From Nguyenibacter vanlangensis (GTDB lineage: Bacteria > Pseudomonadota > Alphaproteobacteria > Acetobacterales > Acetobacteraceae): DNA of 64,000 nt. The stretch is taken from the NCBI RefSeq assembly GCF_038719015.1, contig NZ_CP152276.1, positions 506,001 through 570,000 of the forward strand, given 5' to 3'. The notes beneath the pieces were generated by a model, which saw nothing but the letters and a program-made list of their open reading frames with translations, did no database searches and had not been told where the DNA came from. Below are positions 54,913-64,000 of this stretch, one piece after another (the first letter of the stretch is position 1; each line of letters opens with the position of its first letter). The position numbers and the translations under genes are program-made.

Positions 54913-55265
54913 TGGCCCCTCCTTGCGGTTTTTTCTTTTGTCGGAGCGTCTTCGGCGGCGTGCGCCACGGCCCTTTATCGCCGGATGATCGCGCGAGTTC
55001 CCGCGACACTTACCGCCGGGGTGCTGCAGGGGCGGCCACGCGCGGCACGGGGCGGGCCGCGCGTGGCCGCCCCGTGACCGGACCGGCCGGGTGGCCAGCC
55101 GAGCGGATCGACCGGCCGGACAATCGGCCAAACAATCGACCGGGCAATCGGCCGGACGATCGACCGGGCAATCGACCGGGCAATCGGGTCAAATCATAGT
55201 CCCGGGCGAACCGGTCGCGGCGCCGGGCCTGCTGAGCCTCCGGGCCAGTCGGTGTCAGTTGCGGC
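54913..55265. other. 353-base intergenic region with a 12-base tandem array
   Basis: Between aqpZ and the small secreted protein gene, both on the minus strand. No gene is supported: the open frames here are read-through of the repeat (RPGN- or STGQ-type tetrapeptides). The rest is GC-rich and holds the aqpZ promoter. Confidence 0.6.
55107..55194. repeat. 12-base tandem repeat, about seven units
   Basis: ATCG starts at 55107, then at 55123, 55135, 55147, 55159, 55171 and 55183: after a first spacing of 16 the period is exactly 12. Core unit ATCGACCGGGCA with variants ATCGGCCGGACG and ATCGGCCAAACA. Confidence 0.9.
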
Positions 55266-55556
55266 TCATTGGGGGGCCGTCGGGGGCGGCATGGCGGGGG
55301 CGGCCGCGGCGGGGGGCGCGGTTTCGCCCGTGCCGGCCGGGACGGCGGGCGTGGTGGCGGGGGGCGTTTCCGGCGCGGAAGGCTGCATGCCCGCGCGGGC
55401 CTTGGCGAGGCTTTGCTTGTTCAGGTCCTCGGTCGTGGCGGACCCTTTCGTCATTTTGGAGCCCATATGGCCTTTGTGGTGGTGGTGCGCGGCGTAGGCC
55501 GGGGCGGTGGCCAGCATCGCCGAGGCGATGATCGCGGCGCCGGTGGACATCTTCAT
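55266..55556 (-). CDS. Small exported protein, His-rich start and Pro/Ala-rich tail, unknown function
   Basis: 96 residues. Signal peptide (MKMSTGAAIIASAMLATAPA, cleavage after AYA), then HHHHKGHMGSKM, a short charged stretch (EDLNKQSLAKARAG) and a Pro/Ala/Thr tail. I know no domain of this kind. The start is well supported by AAGGAG eight bases upstream. The tetra-His after the cleavage site could chelate metal; this is only a guess. Confidence 0.65.
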   Translation of the reverse strand: MKMSTGAAIIASAMLATAPAYAAHHHHKGHMGSKMTKGSATTEDLNKQSLAKARAGMQPSAPETPPATTPAVPAGTGETAPPAAAAPAMPPPTAPQ

Positions 55557-55681
55557 CAGACTTGCTCCTTTATCTGGGATGCGCCTGGCAGGGGGGACGG
55601 GCGGACCAGGCGCGTGGCGTCACGATGGCCTCCGCCTTCCCTGCGCTGGCCATCCCGGCGCCGACGGACACGCAACGCCGG

Positions 55682-56176
55682 TCAGATGCCAGGAGTTCCA
55701 GCGGGTTGCGCGCGAGGGGATTGGCCGAGCGCCGCCTGGCCGGCGGGCGGGCCGTAGACGTCGCGGGCGCGGCGGATGAAGGCCGAGACCATCAGGCGTA
55801 CCGCCTCGTTGAACACCACGCCGATCGCGGCCTGGAGCAGGCGGGAATGGAATTCGAAATCGACGAAGAAATCGACCAGGCAGCCCCGTTCGTCGGGCGT
55901 GAAGGTCCAGACATTGTTCAGATAGCGGAAGGGCCCCTTCTCGTAGCGCACGCCGATGCGTCCGGGACGGTCGAGGGTCACGCGGCTGGTGAAGCTCTCG
56001 CGGAACGGGCCGAAGCCGATCGTCAGGTCCGCGACCAGTTCGGTGGCCGTCTGGGTGCGGACCCGCGCATTGACGCACCAGGGCAGGAAGAGCGGGTATT
56101 TGCCGACATCGGCCACCAGGTCGAATAATTGTTCCGCCGAATAGGCGATGAGACGGCGTTCCGCGTGGGTCGGCAT
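55682..56176 (-). CDS. RatA/COQ10-like START-domain protein (ubiquinone-binding)
   Basis: 164 residues. The polyketide-cyclase/START fold of the RatA-COQ10 family: RRLIAYSAEQLFDLVADVGK, then YPLFLPWCVNARVR and WTFTPDERGCLVDFFVDFEF. In alphaproteobacteria the likely role is a coenzyme Q chaperone; the E. coli homologue was described as a toxin acting on ribosomes. Its ATG overlaps the lipA stop (TGATG), a frequent lipA-ratA pairing. Confidence 0.88.
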   Translation of the reverse strand: MPTHAERRLIAYSAEQLFDLVADVGKYPLFLPWCVNARVRTQTATELVADLTIGFGPFRESFTSRVTLDRPGRIGVRYEKGPFRYLNNVWTFTPDERGCLVDFFVDFEFHSRLLQAAIGVVFNEAVRLMVSAFIRRARDVYGPPAGQAALGQSPRAQPAGTPGI

Positions 56177-57180
56177 CAGGAGGGCTCCGCCCTGGAATCC
56201 TGGTCGGAGACCGCGCCGCCGCCCAGGCGCGCCGCGCGCGCGGCGCGCAGTTCGGCGAAGTCGGAATCGGCGTGGTAGGAGGAACGGGTCAGCGGCGAGG
56301 CGCTGACCTGCAGGAAGCCCTTGGCGCGGGCCATGGCCGCGTAGTCGGCGAATTCGTCGGGCGTGACGAAATGCCGCACGGCGGCATGCTTGGCCGTCGG
56401 CTGCAGATACTGCCCCATCGTGATGAAATCGACGTCGGCGACGCGCAGATCGTCCATGACCTGCAGGATTTCGGGCCGTTCCTCGCCCAGTCCGACCATC
56501 AGGCCGGATTTGGTGAAGATCGACGGATCGAGGCGCTTGACGTCGTCGAGCAGGCGCAGCGACTGGTAATAGCGCGCGCCCGGCCGGATGGAGGGATAGA
56601 GCCGCGGCACGGTTTCGAGATTATGGTTGAACACGTCGGGCCGCGCGGCCACCACGACGTCGAGCGCGCCGGGCTTGCGCAGGAAATCGGGGGTGAGGAT
56701 TTCGATCGTGGTGCCGGGCGACGCGGCGCGGATCGCCGTGATGACGCGGGCGAAATGACGGGCCCCGCCATCGGGCAGGTCGTCGCGATCGACCGAGGTG
56801 ACGACCACGTGGCGCAGCCCGAGCGTCGCGACAGCGTGGGCGACGCGGTCGGGCTCGCCGTCGTCGAGCGGGTTGGGCAGGCCGGTGGCGACGTTGCAGA
56901 AGGCGCAGGCGCGGGTGCAGATCTCGCCCATGATCATCATGGTGGCGTGGCGCTGCGACCAGCATTCGCCGATATTCGGGCAGGCCGCTTCCTCGCACAC
57001 CGTGACCAGCTTCTGCTCGCGCATCAGGGCCCGGGTTTCGTGATAGACCGGGTGGTTGGGCGCGCGGACCCTGATCCAGTCCGGCTTGCGCGCGATCGGG
57101 TTGTCGGGGCGGTGCGCCTTTTCGGGATGGCGGACGGGGGCGCCGCCCTTTCTATGGTCGATCAGCAGGCGCGTGGACAT
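56176..57180 (-). CDS. lipA: Lipoyl synthase
   Basis: 334-residue radical-SAM enzyme inserting sulphur at C6 and C8 of protein-bound octanoate. Radical cluster motif CTRACAFC near residue 89; auxiliary cluster cysteines in [13 protein letters not shown] near residue 62; C-terminal [10 protein letters not shown] containing the Ser ligand. It supplies lipoate to the PDH lipoyl domains encoded upstream in the same direction. Confidence 0.96.
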   Translation of the reverse strand: MSTRLLIDHRKGGAPVRHPEKAHRPDNPIARKPDWIRVRAPNHPVYHETRALMREQKLVTVCEEAACPNIGECWSQRHATMMIMGEICTRACAFCNVATGLPNPLDDGEPDRVAHAVATLGLRHVVVTSVDRDDLPDGGARHFARVITAIRAASPGTTIEILTPDFLRKPGALDVVVAARPDVFNHNLETVPRLYPSIRPGARYYQSLRLLDDVKRLDPSIFTKSGLMVGLGEERPEILQVMDDLRVADVDFITMGQYLQPTAKHAAVRHFVTPDEFADYAAMARAKGFLQVSASPLTRSSYHADSDFAELRAARAARLGGGAVSDQDSRAEPS

Positions 57181-57280
57181 GGCGGCGGATCCCGGAGAAC
57201 AACAGACAGCCAGAAGTGGAACGGCGCGGACGGGGCGTCAAGCGATCATGCCCCCTGCCCGCGTCGCGCCGATCACAAGC

Positions 57281-57340
57281 ACCGGAGCCCTTGGCACCGA
57301 AGCCCTTGGTACCGGAGCCCTGGGCACCGGAGCCCCTGCC
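57281..57340. repeat. 15-base tandem repeat between lpd and lipA
   Basis: Four units, exact 15-base period: ACCGGAGCCCTTGGC (57281), ACCGAAGCCCTTGGT (57296), ACCGGAGCCCTGGGC (57311), ACCGGAGCCCCTGCC (57326). It fills part of the 229-base gap. Confidence 0.92.
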
Positions 57341-57409
57341 CCGCCGCGCGCGGCGCGGAGGGGACGCGGAAACGGGACCCGGGGACGAGGCGCAGGCCGG
57401 GGGAACGGA

Positions 57410-58819
57410 TCAGATATGCAGCGCCCCGTCATAGGCCGCGAGCACGGCCTCGTGCATCGTCTCGGAGATGGTCGGATGCGGGAAGATGGTTTCCTTCAGC
57501 TCGGCCTCGGTCAGTTCGGAGGTCCGGGCGATGGCGTAGCCCTGGATCATTTCCGTGACTTCGGCGCCGATCATGTGCGCGCCCAGCAATTCGCCGGTCT
57601 CGGCGTCGAAGACGGTCTTGACCAGGCCCTCGGGCTCGCCCATCGCGATGGCCTTGCCGTTGCCGATGAAGGGGAAGCGCCCGACGCGGACCTTGCGCCC
57701 GGTCGCCTTCGCGCGGGCCTCGGTCAGGCCGACCGACGCGACCTGCGGGCTGCAATAGGTGCAGCCCGGGACGTTGGCCGGGTCGATCGGGTGGACGTGG
57801 CGGCCGGCGATGGCCTCGACGCACAGCACGCCCTCGTGGCTGGCCTTGTGCGCCAGCCAGGGCGGGCCGGCCAGGTCGCCGATCGCGTAGACGCCCGGCT
57901 CGCCGGTGCGGCAGTGGGAGTCGATCGTGACATGGGTGCGGTCGATCTGTACCGCGGTGCCTTCCAGGCCGAGATTTTCCACATTGCCGACGATGCCGAC
58001 CGCCGAGATGACGCGGTCGACCGTGATCTCCTGCGTCTTGCCGCCGGCCTCGACCGAAAGGGTGACGCTGTCGGCGTTCTTGCGGATCGCGCCGATCTTC
58101 GCGCTGGTCAGGAGGGTCATGCCCTGCTTGGCGAATGCCTTGTGGGCCAGCGCGCTGATCTCCTCGTCCTCGACCGGCAGGATGCGGTCGAGCACTTCGA
58201 CGACCGTCACCTCGGCGCCCATGTTGCGGTAGAAGGAGGCGAATTCGATGCCGATCGCGCCCGAGCCCACCACCAGCAGGCTCTTGGGCATGGCGGTGGG
58301 CACCATGGCCTCGCGATAGGACCAGATCAGCCTGCCGTCGGGTTCGAGCCCCGGCAGGATCCGGGCGCGGGCGCCCGTCGCCAGGATGACGTGCGGCGCG
58401 GTCAGGGTCGCGACCGGATTGCCGTCCTTGGTGATTGCGACCTTGCGGCGCGTGCCATCCGTGCCGTCCAGCCTGCCGAACCCGTCGAAGACCGCGACCT
58501 TGTTCTTCTTGAGCAGGTGGGCGACGCCGGCCGAAAGCTGGCCCGCGACCTTGCGCGAGCGCTTGACCACCTTGTCGAGGTCGAAGCGGATATTGTCGGC
58601 GCTGAAGCCGAATTCGCCGAGATGATGCAGCAAATGGTTGATTTCGGAGGACCGCAGCAGCGCCTTGGTGGGGATGCAGCCCCAGTTGAGGCAGATGCCC
58701 CCGAGATGGTTGGCCTCGACCACCGCGGTGCTGAGGCCGAGCTGGGCGGCGCGGATCGCGGCGACATAGCCGCCGGGGCCGCCGCCGACGACGATGATGT
58801 CGAATTCTGTCTTGCTCAT
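57410..58819 (-). CDS. lpd: Dihydrolipoyl dehydrogenase (E3)
   Basis: 469-residue flavoprotein reoxidising dihydrolipoyl groups. FAD site IIVVGGGPGGYVAAIRAAQLG at the start, redox pair in GGICLNWGCIPTKALL near residue 45, NAD site VVGSGAIGIEFASFYRNMGA near residue 182 and the C-terminal active-site HPTISETMHE. It belongs to the PDH set, 225 bases after pdhC. Confidence 0.96.
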   Translation of the reverse strand: MSKTEFDIIVVGGGPGGYVAAIRAAQLGLSTAVVEANHLGGICLNWGCIPTKALLRSSEINHLLHHLGEFGFSADNIRFDLDKVVKRSRKVAGQLSAGVAHLLKKNKVAVFDGFGRLDGTDGTRRKVAITKDGNPVATLTAPHVILATGARARILPGLEPDGRLIWSYREAMVPTAMPKSLLVVGSGAIGIEFASFYRNMGAEVTVVEVLDRILPVEDEEISALAHKAFAKQGMTLLTSAKIGAIRKNADSVTLSVEAGGKTQEITVDRVISAVGIVGNVENLGLEGTAVQIDRTHVTIDSHCRTGEPGVYAIGDLAGPPWLAHKASHEGVLCVEAIAGRHVHPIDPANVPGCTYCSPQVASVGLTEARAKATGRKVRVGRFPFIGNGKAIAMGEPEGLVKTVFDAETGELLGAHMIGAEVTEMIQGYAIARTSELTEAELKETIFPHPTISETMHEAVLAAYDGALHI

Positions 58820-58932
58820 GAATCTAATCCCCGGAGCGGTGTGGCCGGGCCCGCGGGCCCGACCGCACGCCAGTATCCCGATTCCGAAATCCGCACGTGA
58901 ATCCTGGAATCAAAAGGACACTGGAATCAATG

Positions 58933-58993
58933 TTCTAGTCTCCTGCCCTTCGGGCAGGACAAATATTCTAGTCTCCTGCCCTTCGGGCAGGAC
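58933..58993. repeat. Two 28-base direct repeats, each an 8-bp hairpin
   Basis: Identical 28-base copies at 58933-58960 and 58966-58993. Each carries TTCTAGTC followed by a stem TCCTGCCC/GGGCAGGA with a TTC loop. They lie between the pdhC stop and the lpd start. Just beside them CTGGAATCAA is also duplicated (58904 and 58921). Confidence 0.88.
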
Positions 58994-59044
58994 GCGGGGC
59001 GCCTCATGACCGCGCGTCATGATTGCGCGTCGTGACGATGGGCG

Positions 59045-60325
59045 TCAGACCACCAGGCTGAGCGGCGATTCGACGATCGCGCGGAAGGCCGAGACCCATT
59101 CCGCGGCGAGCGCGCCATCGACCACGCGATGATCGACCGACAGGGTGACGGTCATCACCGTCGCGACCGCGACCGCGCCGCCTTTGACCACGGCGCGCTT
59201 CTCGCCGGCCGCGATCGCCAGGATGGCGGCCTGCGGCGGGTTGATGATGGCCGAGAATTCCTTGACCCCGAACATGCCCATGTTGGAGATCGAGAAGGAA
59301 CCGCCCTGGAATTCCTGAGGCTTGAGCTTGCCGGCGCGGGCGCGGGCGATCAGGTCCCTGGCCTCGGCGCTGATCTCGCGCAGCGACTTGCGGTCGGCAT
59401 TGCGCAGGATCGGCGTGATCAGCCCGTCGGGCACCGAGACGGCGATCGAGACGTCGACATCGTCATAGAGGATCGTCGCGTCCTCGGTATAGGACGCGTT
59501 GACCTTGGGCACGCGGCGCAGGGTCAGCGCCGCCGCCTTGATCAGCATGTCGTTGACCGACAGCTTGAAGGCGTCGGGGCCTTCGGCGGGGGATGCGGCG
59601 TTGAGCCGGGCGCGCAGGTCGAGCAGCGCATCGAGTTCGACATCCACCGCCACGTAGAAATGCGGAATGGTCGATTTGGCCTCGGTCAGCCGGCGGGCGA
59701 TGACCTTGCGCATCGTCGAGTTCGGCACCGCCTGGTGCGGGGCGGTGATTCCGGCGGCAGATGGGGCGGCCGGCGGGGCGGATGGGGCGGCAGGCGCGGG
59801 CTTGGCGGCCGCCGCCGGAATGGCGGGGGCGGCTTCGACGTCGCGCCGCACGATGCGGCCGTTCGGGCCGGTGCCGGTGATGCCGGCCAGGTCGATGCCC
59901 TTCTGCGCCGCGATGCGGCGGGCCAGGGGGGATGCGAAGATGCGCGCCCCGGCGGGCGCGGGAGAGATTGCGGCCGGTGCCGGTGCCGGTGTCGGTGCTG
60001 CCGCCGGAACCGGAGCGGCCGGGGCGGAGGCGGCCGGCGCGGCGGGCGTTGCCGAAGCGGGCGCGGTTTCGGGGACGGCCTCGCCCTCGGCCACCAGGAC
60101 GGCGATCGGGTCGTTGACCTTGACGCCTTCGGTGCCCTCGGTGACCAGGATGCGGCCGAGCGTGCCCTCGTCGACGGCTTCGACTTCCATCGTCGCCTTG
60201 TCGGTCTCGATCTCGGCGATCACGTCGCCGGACTGGATCGCGTCGCCTTCCTTCTTCAGCCAGCGGGCGAGCTTGCCCTCGGTCATGGTGGGCGACAAAG
60301 CGGGCATCAGGATATTCACGGACAT
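59045..60325 (-). CDS. pdhC: Dihydrolipoamide acetyltransferase, PDH E2
   Basis: 426 residues. One lipoyl domain (about 1-80, lipoyl Lys in [12 protein letters not shown]), Ala/Pro-rich linker, E3-binding domain ([20 protein letters not shown] near residue 130), second linker, then the catalytic domain from about 195 with the active-site [13 protein letters not shown]. It transfers acetyl groups to CoA. Follows pdhB by 15 bases. Confidence 0.95.
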   Translation of the reverse strand: MSVNILMPALSPTMTEGKLARWLKKEGDAIQSGDVIAEIETDKATMEVEAVDEGTLGRILVTEGTEGVKVNDPIAVLVAEGEAVPETAPASATPAAPAASAPAAPVPAAAPTPAPAPAAISPAPAGARIFASPLARRIAAQKGIDLAGITGTGPNGRIVRRDVEAAPAIPAAAAKPAPAAPSAPPAAPSAAGITAPHQAVPNSTMRKVIARRLTEAKSTIPHFYVAVDVELDALLDLRARLNAASPAEGPDAFKLSVNDMLIKAAALTLRRVPKVNASYTEDATILYDDVDVSIAVSVPDGLITPILRNADRKSLREISAEARDLIARARAGKLKPQEFQGGSFSISNMGMFGVKEFSAIINPPQAAILAIAAGEKRAVVKGGAVAVATVMTVTLSVDHRVVDGALAAEWVSAFRAIVESPLSLVV

Positions 60326-60340
60326 CGTGCTGCTGCTCCT

Positions 60341-61684
60341 TCAGACCAGCTTGCGGACCGCATCCACCACCCAGGCCGGGTTGGGAAGGGCCAGTTTTTC
60401 AAGATTGGCGGCGAAGGGCATCGGCACGTCCGCGCCCGCGACCCGGGCCGGCGGGGCGTCGAGATAATCGAAGGCGTGTTCGATGACCTGCATCGAGACT
60501 TCCGCCCCAATGCCGGCGAAGGGCCAGCCCTCCTCGACGCAGACCAGGCGCGCGGTCTTCTTCACGCTTTCGACGATGGTCGCGGTATCCAGCGGCCGGA
60601 TGGTGCGCAGATTGATCACCTCGGCCTCGATCCCCTGTTCGGCCAGGATGGCGGCGGCTTCGAGCGCCGTGCCGACCATGATCGAGAAGGCGACGATGGT
60701 GACGTCGCTGCCGGCGCGCTCGACCTTCGCGCGGCCGATCGGCAGGATGAAATCCTCGTCCACCGGGCAGGGGAATTTATGGCCGTAGAGGATTTCGTTT
60801 TCCAGCACCACGACCGGGTTCGGGTCGCGGATGGCGGCGCGCAGCAGGCCCTTGGCGTCGGCCGAGGACCAGGGGGCGACGACCTTGAGCCCCGGGACGT
60901 GGCCGTACCAACTGGCATAGCATTGCGAATGCTGGGCGCCGACGCGCGAGGCGGCGCCGTTCGGACCGCGGAAGACGATCGGGCACGAGACCTGGCCGCC
61001 CGACATGTAGCGGGTCTTGGCGGCGGAATTGATGATCTGGTCGATCGCCTGCATGGCGAAATTCATGGTCATGAATTCGACGATCGGCTTGAGCCCGGTG
61101 AAGGCCGCGCCCACCGCCATGCCGGTGAAGCCGTGTTCGGTGATCGGGGTGTCGATCACCCGCTTCTCGCCGAATTCGTCGAGCAGGCCCTGCGAGACCT
61201 TGTACGCGCCCTGGTACTGGGCGACTTCCTCGCCGATCAGGAAGACGTCCGGGTCGCGGCGCAGTTCGGCGGCCATGGCGTCGCGCAGCGCCTCGCGCAC
61301 CGTGATCTCGGCGGTTTCGCCCCATTCCTTCTCGGGCGCGGCGGCGGGGGCCGGCGGGGCGGCCAGGGAGGGGGCTTCGGGCGCGCGGGCGGCGGGAGCC
61401 GGGGCCGGCTGGGAGGCCGGGGATGGCGCGGGGGCGGCGGCGCCGTTGGTCTTCAGCGTGGCGATCGGCGTGTTGACCGCGACGTTCTCGGTCCCTTCGG
61501 CCACCAGGATGTCACCCAGCGTGCCCTCGTCGACGGCCTCGACCTCCATCGTCGCCTTGTCGGTCTCGATCTCGGCGATCACGTCGCCGGCGGCGATCGG
61601 ATCGCCGCTGTTCTTCAGCCAGCGCGCGAGCTTGCCCTCGGTCATGGTCGGCGAGAGGGCGGGCATCAGGATCTGTGTCGTCAT
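60341..61684 (-). CDS. pdhB: Pyruvate dehydrogenase E1 beta with N-terminal lipoyl domain
   Basis: 447 residues. Residues 1-80 are a lipoyl domain nearly identical to that of E2 ([20 protein letters not shown], Lys in [12 protein letters not shown]), then an Ala/Pro linker, then the transketolase-like E1 beta from about 125 ([39 protein letters not shown]). The fused lipoyl domain is known from several alphaproteobacteria. ATG 61684 lies 4 bases after the pdhA stop. Confidence 0.95.
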   Translation of the reverse strand: MTTQILMPALSPTMTEGKLARWLKNSGDPIAAGDVIAEIETDKATMEVEAVDEGTLGDILVAEGTENVAVNTPIATLKTNGAAAPAPSPASQPAPAPAARAPEAPSLAAPPAPAAAPEKEWGETAEITVREALRDAMAAELRRDPDVFLIGEEVAQYQGAYKVSQGLLDEFGEKRVIDTPITEHGFTGMAVGAAFTGLKPIVEFMTMNFAMQAIDQIINSAAKTRYMSGGQVSCPIVFRGPNGAASRVGAQHSQCYASWYGHVPGLKVVAPWSSADAKGLLRAAIRDPNPVVVLENEILYGHKFPCPVDEDFILPIGRAKVERAGSDVTIVAFSIMVGTALEAAAILAEQGIEAEVINLRTIRPLDTATIVESVKKTARLVCVEEGWPFAGIGAEVSMQVIEHAFDYLDAPPARVAGADVPMPFAANLEKLALPNPAWVVDAVRKLV

Positions 61685-61688
61685 GGGT

Positions 61689-62699
61689 TCAGCCTTCCAC
61701 CAGCACGTCGGTCCACAATTCGGACGGATCGGGCTCGGGGCTGCCCTGCGCGAAATCGGCGGCGTCCACAACCACGGCCTTGACCTTGTCCTCGATCGAT
61801 TTCAGTTCGTCCTCGGCGACGCCCAGGGCGAGCAATTCGTGCCGGACCCGGTCGATCGGGTCATGATGCTTGCGCATTTCGTCGACTTCGGTGCGGGGAC
61901 GGTATTTGGCCGGGTCGGACATCGAGTGGCCGCGATAGCGGTAGGTCGACATTTCAAGCAGGAACGGGCCCTTGCCCTGCCGGCAATGGGCGATCGCCTC
62001 GCGTGCCGCGTCGCGCACGGCCTCGACATCCATGCCGTCGACCTTGCGGCCCGGGATGCCCCAGGGTTCGCCGTTGCGCCACAATTCCTTGGACGCCGAA
62101 GCACGCTCGACGCTGGTGCCCATGCCGTACTGATTGTTCTCGATCACGAAGACGCAGGGCAGCTTGTGCAGGGCGGCGAGGTTGAAGCTTTCATAGACCT
62201 GGCCCTGGTTGGACGCGCCCTCGCCGAAATAGGTGACCGAGACTTCGTCCGTGCCGCGATATTTGTTGGCGAAGGCCAGGCCGATGCCCAGCGAGACCTG
62301 GGCGCCGACGATGCCGTGGCCGCCATAGAAATGTTTTTCGGTCGAGAACATGTGCATCGACCCGCCCTTGCCGCGGGAATAGCCGCCCTCGCGCCCCGTC
62401 AGTTCGGCCATGACGCCGCGCGGATCCATGCCGGCCGCCAGCATCTGGCCGTGGTCGCGGTAGGAGGTGATGATCTTGTCGCCGTGCTTGAGTTCCATCT
62501 GCACGCCGACGACGACCGCTTCCTGGCCGATATAGAGGTGACAGAAGCCGCCGATCAGCCCCATGCCGTAGAGCTGGCCGGCCCGTTCCTCGAACCGGCG
62601 GATCAGCACCATGTCGTGGAAGGCGCGCTGCAGGTCGTCCTTGCCCATGGACGGCGCGTTGCGTCCGGCCTCGGTCTTGGGTTTGCGAATTTCGCCCAT
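61689..62699 (-). CDS. pdhA: Pyruvate dehydrogenase E1 alpha
   Basis: 336 residues. ThDP-binding stretch [17 protein letters not shown] near residue 170, [20 protein letters not shown] near residue 45, and the phosphorylation-loop-like [15 protein letters not shown] near residue 265. With E1 beta it decarboxylates pyruvate and acetylates the lipoyl domains. First gene of pdhA-pdhB-pdhC-lpd. Confidence 0.95.
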   Translation of the reverse strand: MGEIRKPKTEAGRNAPSMGKDDLQRAFHDMVLIRRFEERAGQLYGMGLIGGFCHLYIGQEAVVVGVQMELKHGDKIITSYRDHGQMLAAGMDPRGVMAELTGREGGYSRGKGGSMHMFSTEKHFYGGHGIVGAQVSLGIGLAFANKYRGTDEVSVTYFGEGASNQGQVYESFNLAALHKLPCVFVIENNQYGMGTSVERASASKELWRNGEPWGIPGRKVDGMDVEAVRDAAREAIAHCRQGKGPFLLEMSTYRYRGHSMSDPAKYRPRTEVDEMRKHHDPIDRVRHELLALGVAEDELKSIEDKVKAVVVDAADFAQGSPEPDPSELWTDVLVEG

Positions 62700-62720
62700 T
62701 CTGAAACGTTTCCCTCTTTA

Positions 62721-62764
62721 TTGTTATGACGGAATTGTTAAGACGACGTGGTCGTTATGACGGA
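62721..62764 (-). promoter_or_regulatory. Repeated TTATGACGG motif upstream of pdhA
   Basis: GTTATGACGGA occurs at 62723-62733 and 62754-62764, with a degenerate copy GTTAAGACGA between (62737-62746). The three lie 24-65 bases upstream of the pdhA ATG, where a promoter should be; they could be regulator sites or another decayed tandem array. Confidence 0.4.
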
Positions 62765-62782
62765 GCCGATCGCGGGACCGGG

Positions 62783-62818
62783 TCACCGGCGGGCCGGGCG
62801 GGGCCCCGAGGCCGGTGA
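62783..62818 (-). terminator. GC-rich stem-loop after moaC
   Basis: TCACCGGC (62783-62790) pairs with GCCGGTGA (62811-62818); the 20-base interior can itself fold around CGGGGCCCCG. It lies 35-70 bases past the moaC stop. No T-run, so terminator status is tentative. Confidence 0.45.
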
Positions 62819-62852
62819 GCGGCCGCCGGCGTGCCGTCCGGCGGGTCGCGCG

Positions 62853-63368
62853 TCATTCCGTCTGTTTCGATAATGCGCCCGCCCCCGCTCTTTCATAGGG
62901 GCCGGAACGCCCGCCCGTCTTGCGCACCAGGCATATCGCCTCGATCGTCATGTCGCGGTCGACGGCCTTGCACATGTCGTAGAGGGTCAGCGCCGCCACG
63001 CTGACCGCGGTCAGAGCCTCCATTTCGACGCCGGTCTGTCCGGTGGTGCCGACATGGGCCGCGATCTCGACCCCTGCCCCGTCGGCGGCGGCCGCCAGTT
63101 CGACCCGGACCGACGTCAGGGGCAGCGGATGGCAGAGCGGGACCAGGTCGGCGGTCTTCTTGGCCGCCATGATGCCGGCGATCCGCGAGACGGCGAGCAC
63201 GTCGCCCTTGGGCACGCCGCCGGAAAGGATGAGGGCCAGGGTTTCGGGCCGCATCGTCACGCGGCCGCGGGCTGTGGCCTGGCGCACGGTCGCCGGCTTG
63301 GCGGACACGTCCACCATCACGGCGTGGCCGCCGGCGTCGAGATGGGAGAGTTCGGCCGCTGCCGCCAT
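62853..63368 (-). CDS. moaC: Cyclic pyranopterin monophosphate synthase
   Basis: 171 residues. MoaC completes formation of cPMP in molybdenum cofactor synthesis. Family core: [20 protein letters not shown], the [16 protein letters not shown] segment near residue 70 and [20 protein letters not shown] near residue 113 with KAVDRDM. Starts 2 bases after the trpC stop, the usual trpC-moaC order in this class. Confidence 0.96.
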   Translation of the reverse strand: MAAAAELSHLDAGGHAVMVDVSAKPATVRQATARGRVTMRPETLALILSGGVPKGDVLAVSRIAGIMAAKKTADLVPLCHPLPLTSVRVELAAAADGAGVEIAAHVGTTGQTGVEMEALTAVSVAALTLYDMCKAVDRDMTIEAICLVRKTGGRSGPYERAGAGALSKQTE

Positions 63369-63370
63369 GT

Positions 63371-64000
63371 TCAGGCGGGACCGAGCAGCGCGCGGGCCGC
63401 GTCGCCGGGAGAGGGCTGGCGCAGCAGGCTCTCGCCGACCAGGAATCCGCTGGCGCCGATCTCGCTGAGCCGGACGACGTCCTCATGCGTGCGGATTCCG
63501 CTTTCGGAGACGACGATCCGGTCGGGCGGCACCAGGGGGGTGAGTTGGATCGTTGTCTCAAGATCAGTCTTCAATGTCTTGAGATTGCGGTTATTTATGC
63601 CGATCAGCGACGTGTCCAGGGCCAGGGCCCGGTTCAGTTCGGCTTCGTCATGCACCTCGACCAGAACGTCCATGTCCAGGCCGCGGGCGATATCGAGCAG
63701 TTCCGATGCCTCGGTATCGGTCAGGGCGGCCATGATCAGCAGGATGCAGTCGGCGCCGATGATGCGGCTTTCATGGACCTGCCACGGGTCGAGGATGAAA
63801 TCCTTGCGCAGGATCGGCAGGCGGCTGGCCTCGCGCACCCGCTGGAGGTCCTCCGCACAGCCATGGAAGCATGACCCCTCGGTCAGGACGGAGAGGCAGG
63901 CGGCGCCGGCTTTCTCGTAGTCGGCGGCGATGCCGGCGGGGTCGTATTCGGGGCGGAGGATGCCGGCGGAGGGCGAGGCCTTCTTGATTTCCGCGATCAG
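63371..64000 (-). CDS. trpC: Indole-3-glycerol phosphate synthase, N-terminus beyond the window
   Basis: Partial: 209 codons remain, the frame running off the right edge. The visible part begins [12 protein letters not shown], the conserved early motif, and continues with [51 protein letters not shown] and VSESGI, all IGPS signatures including the catalytic Lys and Glu. It closes the indole ring in tryptophan synthesis. About 55-60 N-terminal residues are missing. Confidence 0.95.
   Translation of the reverse strand: MIAEIKKASPSAGILRPEYDPAGIAADYEKAGAACLSVLTEGSCFHGCAEDLQRVREASRLPILRKDFILDPWQVHESRIIGADCILLIMAALTDTEASELLDIARGLDMDVLVEVHDEAELNRALALDTSLIGINNRNLKTLKTDLETTIQLTPLVPPDRIVVSESGIRTHEDVVRLSEIGASGFLVGESLLRQPSPGDAARALLGPA

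Noticed and set aside
55107..55194. CRISPR array
   Set aside because: Units of 12 bases follow one another directly with no unique spacers; no cas gene is in the window.
58933..58993. Short CRISPR of two 28-base repeats
   Set aside because: The gap between copies is only 5 bases, the repeat is an internal hairpin, and there are just two copies.
59129..61783. 884-codon plus-strand frame opposite pdhC and pdhB
   Set aside because: Spans two well-supported genes on the other strand and reads as Gly/Arg-rich noise typical of antisense high-GC DNA.

Overview
The window reads as chromosomal DNA of a high-GC alphaproteobacterium, most likely an acetic acid bacterium (Acetobacteraceae, Gluconacetobacter/Komagataeibacter-like). 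This rests on the gene set: Entner-Doudoroff genes edd-eda, a pyruvate dehydrogenase operon whose E1-beta carries its own lipoyl domain, a split PurS/PurQ/PurL FGAM synthase, CarD, and TamA/TamB. It also rests on the intergenic hairpin elements. The genus is inferred; no rRNA gene is present. About 60 protein genes and one tRNA gene are supported. There is no prophage, insertion sequence, CRISPR array or obvious genomic island.

Layout. 0-6.3 kb: tamA-tamB outer-membrane assembly pair. 6.3-12.9 kb: accessory genes: a TPR/glycosyltransferase coupled to a receiver-only response regulator, a fatty acid hydroxylase paired with a PACE-type efflux protein, carD, a bestrophin, and a lipoprotein RNase T2. 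12.9-18 kb: yjbQ, trpS, an FKBP lipoprotein, argG, rlmN. 18-22.4 kb: isoprenoid cluster xseB-ispA-dxs-tlyA, then a TusA-like gene. 22.5-25.6 kb: ROK sugar kinase, ppx-rlmE, tRNA-Gln(CUG). 25.8-32.4 kb: edd-eda and a ribose-type (CUT2) ABC transporter. 32.6-36 kb: padR-DUF1700-DUF2807 operon and comM. 36-42.3 kb: metC-sseA, AI-2E transporter plus EEP hydrolase, cardiolipin synthase, yraN, a small secreted protein. 42.4-50 kb: purine cluster purB, NRDE gene, purC-purS-(Rap1a-like)-purQ-purL, followed by bolA-grxD. 50-54 kb: TerC, Slt, pgpA, cinA. 54-64 kb: aquaporin, secreted peptide, then pdhA-pdhB-pdhC-lpd-lipA-ratA, moaC and the 3' part of trpC.

Functionally the window joins central carbon flow (sugar uptake, ED pathway, PDH, lipoate synthesis) with purine, arginine, isoprenoid and envelope maintenance genes. 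Many operon joints are 1-4 base stop/start overlaps (ATGA, TGATG, GTGA), implying translational coupling.

The most unusual signals are these. (1) At least ten short tandem arrays, mostly with 12- or 15-base periods and each with a different unit, sit at gene junctions or the last codons of genes from 37 kb onward; I noticed none in the first 35 kb. (2) A Rap1a/Tai-like four-cysteine secreted protein is translationally coupled inside the purine operon. (3) The dxs gene and the right half look much richer in GC than the rest of the left half. (4) A perfect 10-20-10 inverted repeat lies just upstream of padR. (5) Hairpin-rich intergenic elements occur at 43.1, 54.0 and 58.9 kb.
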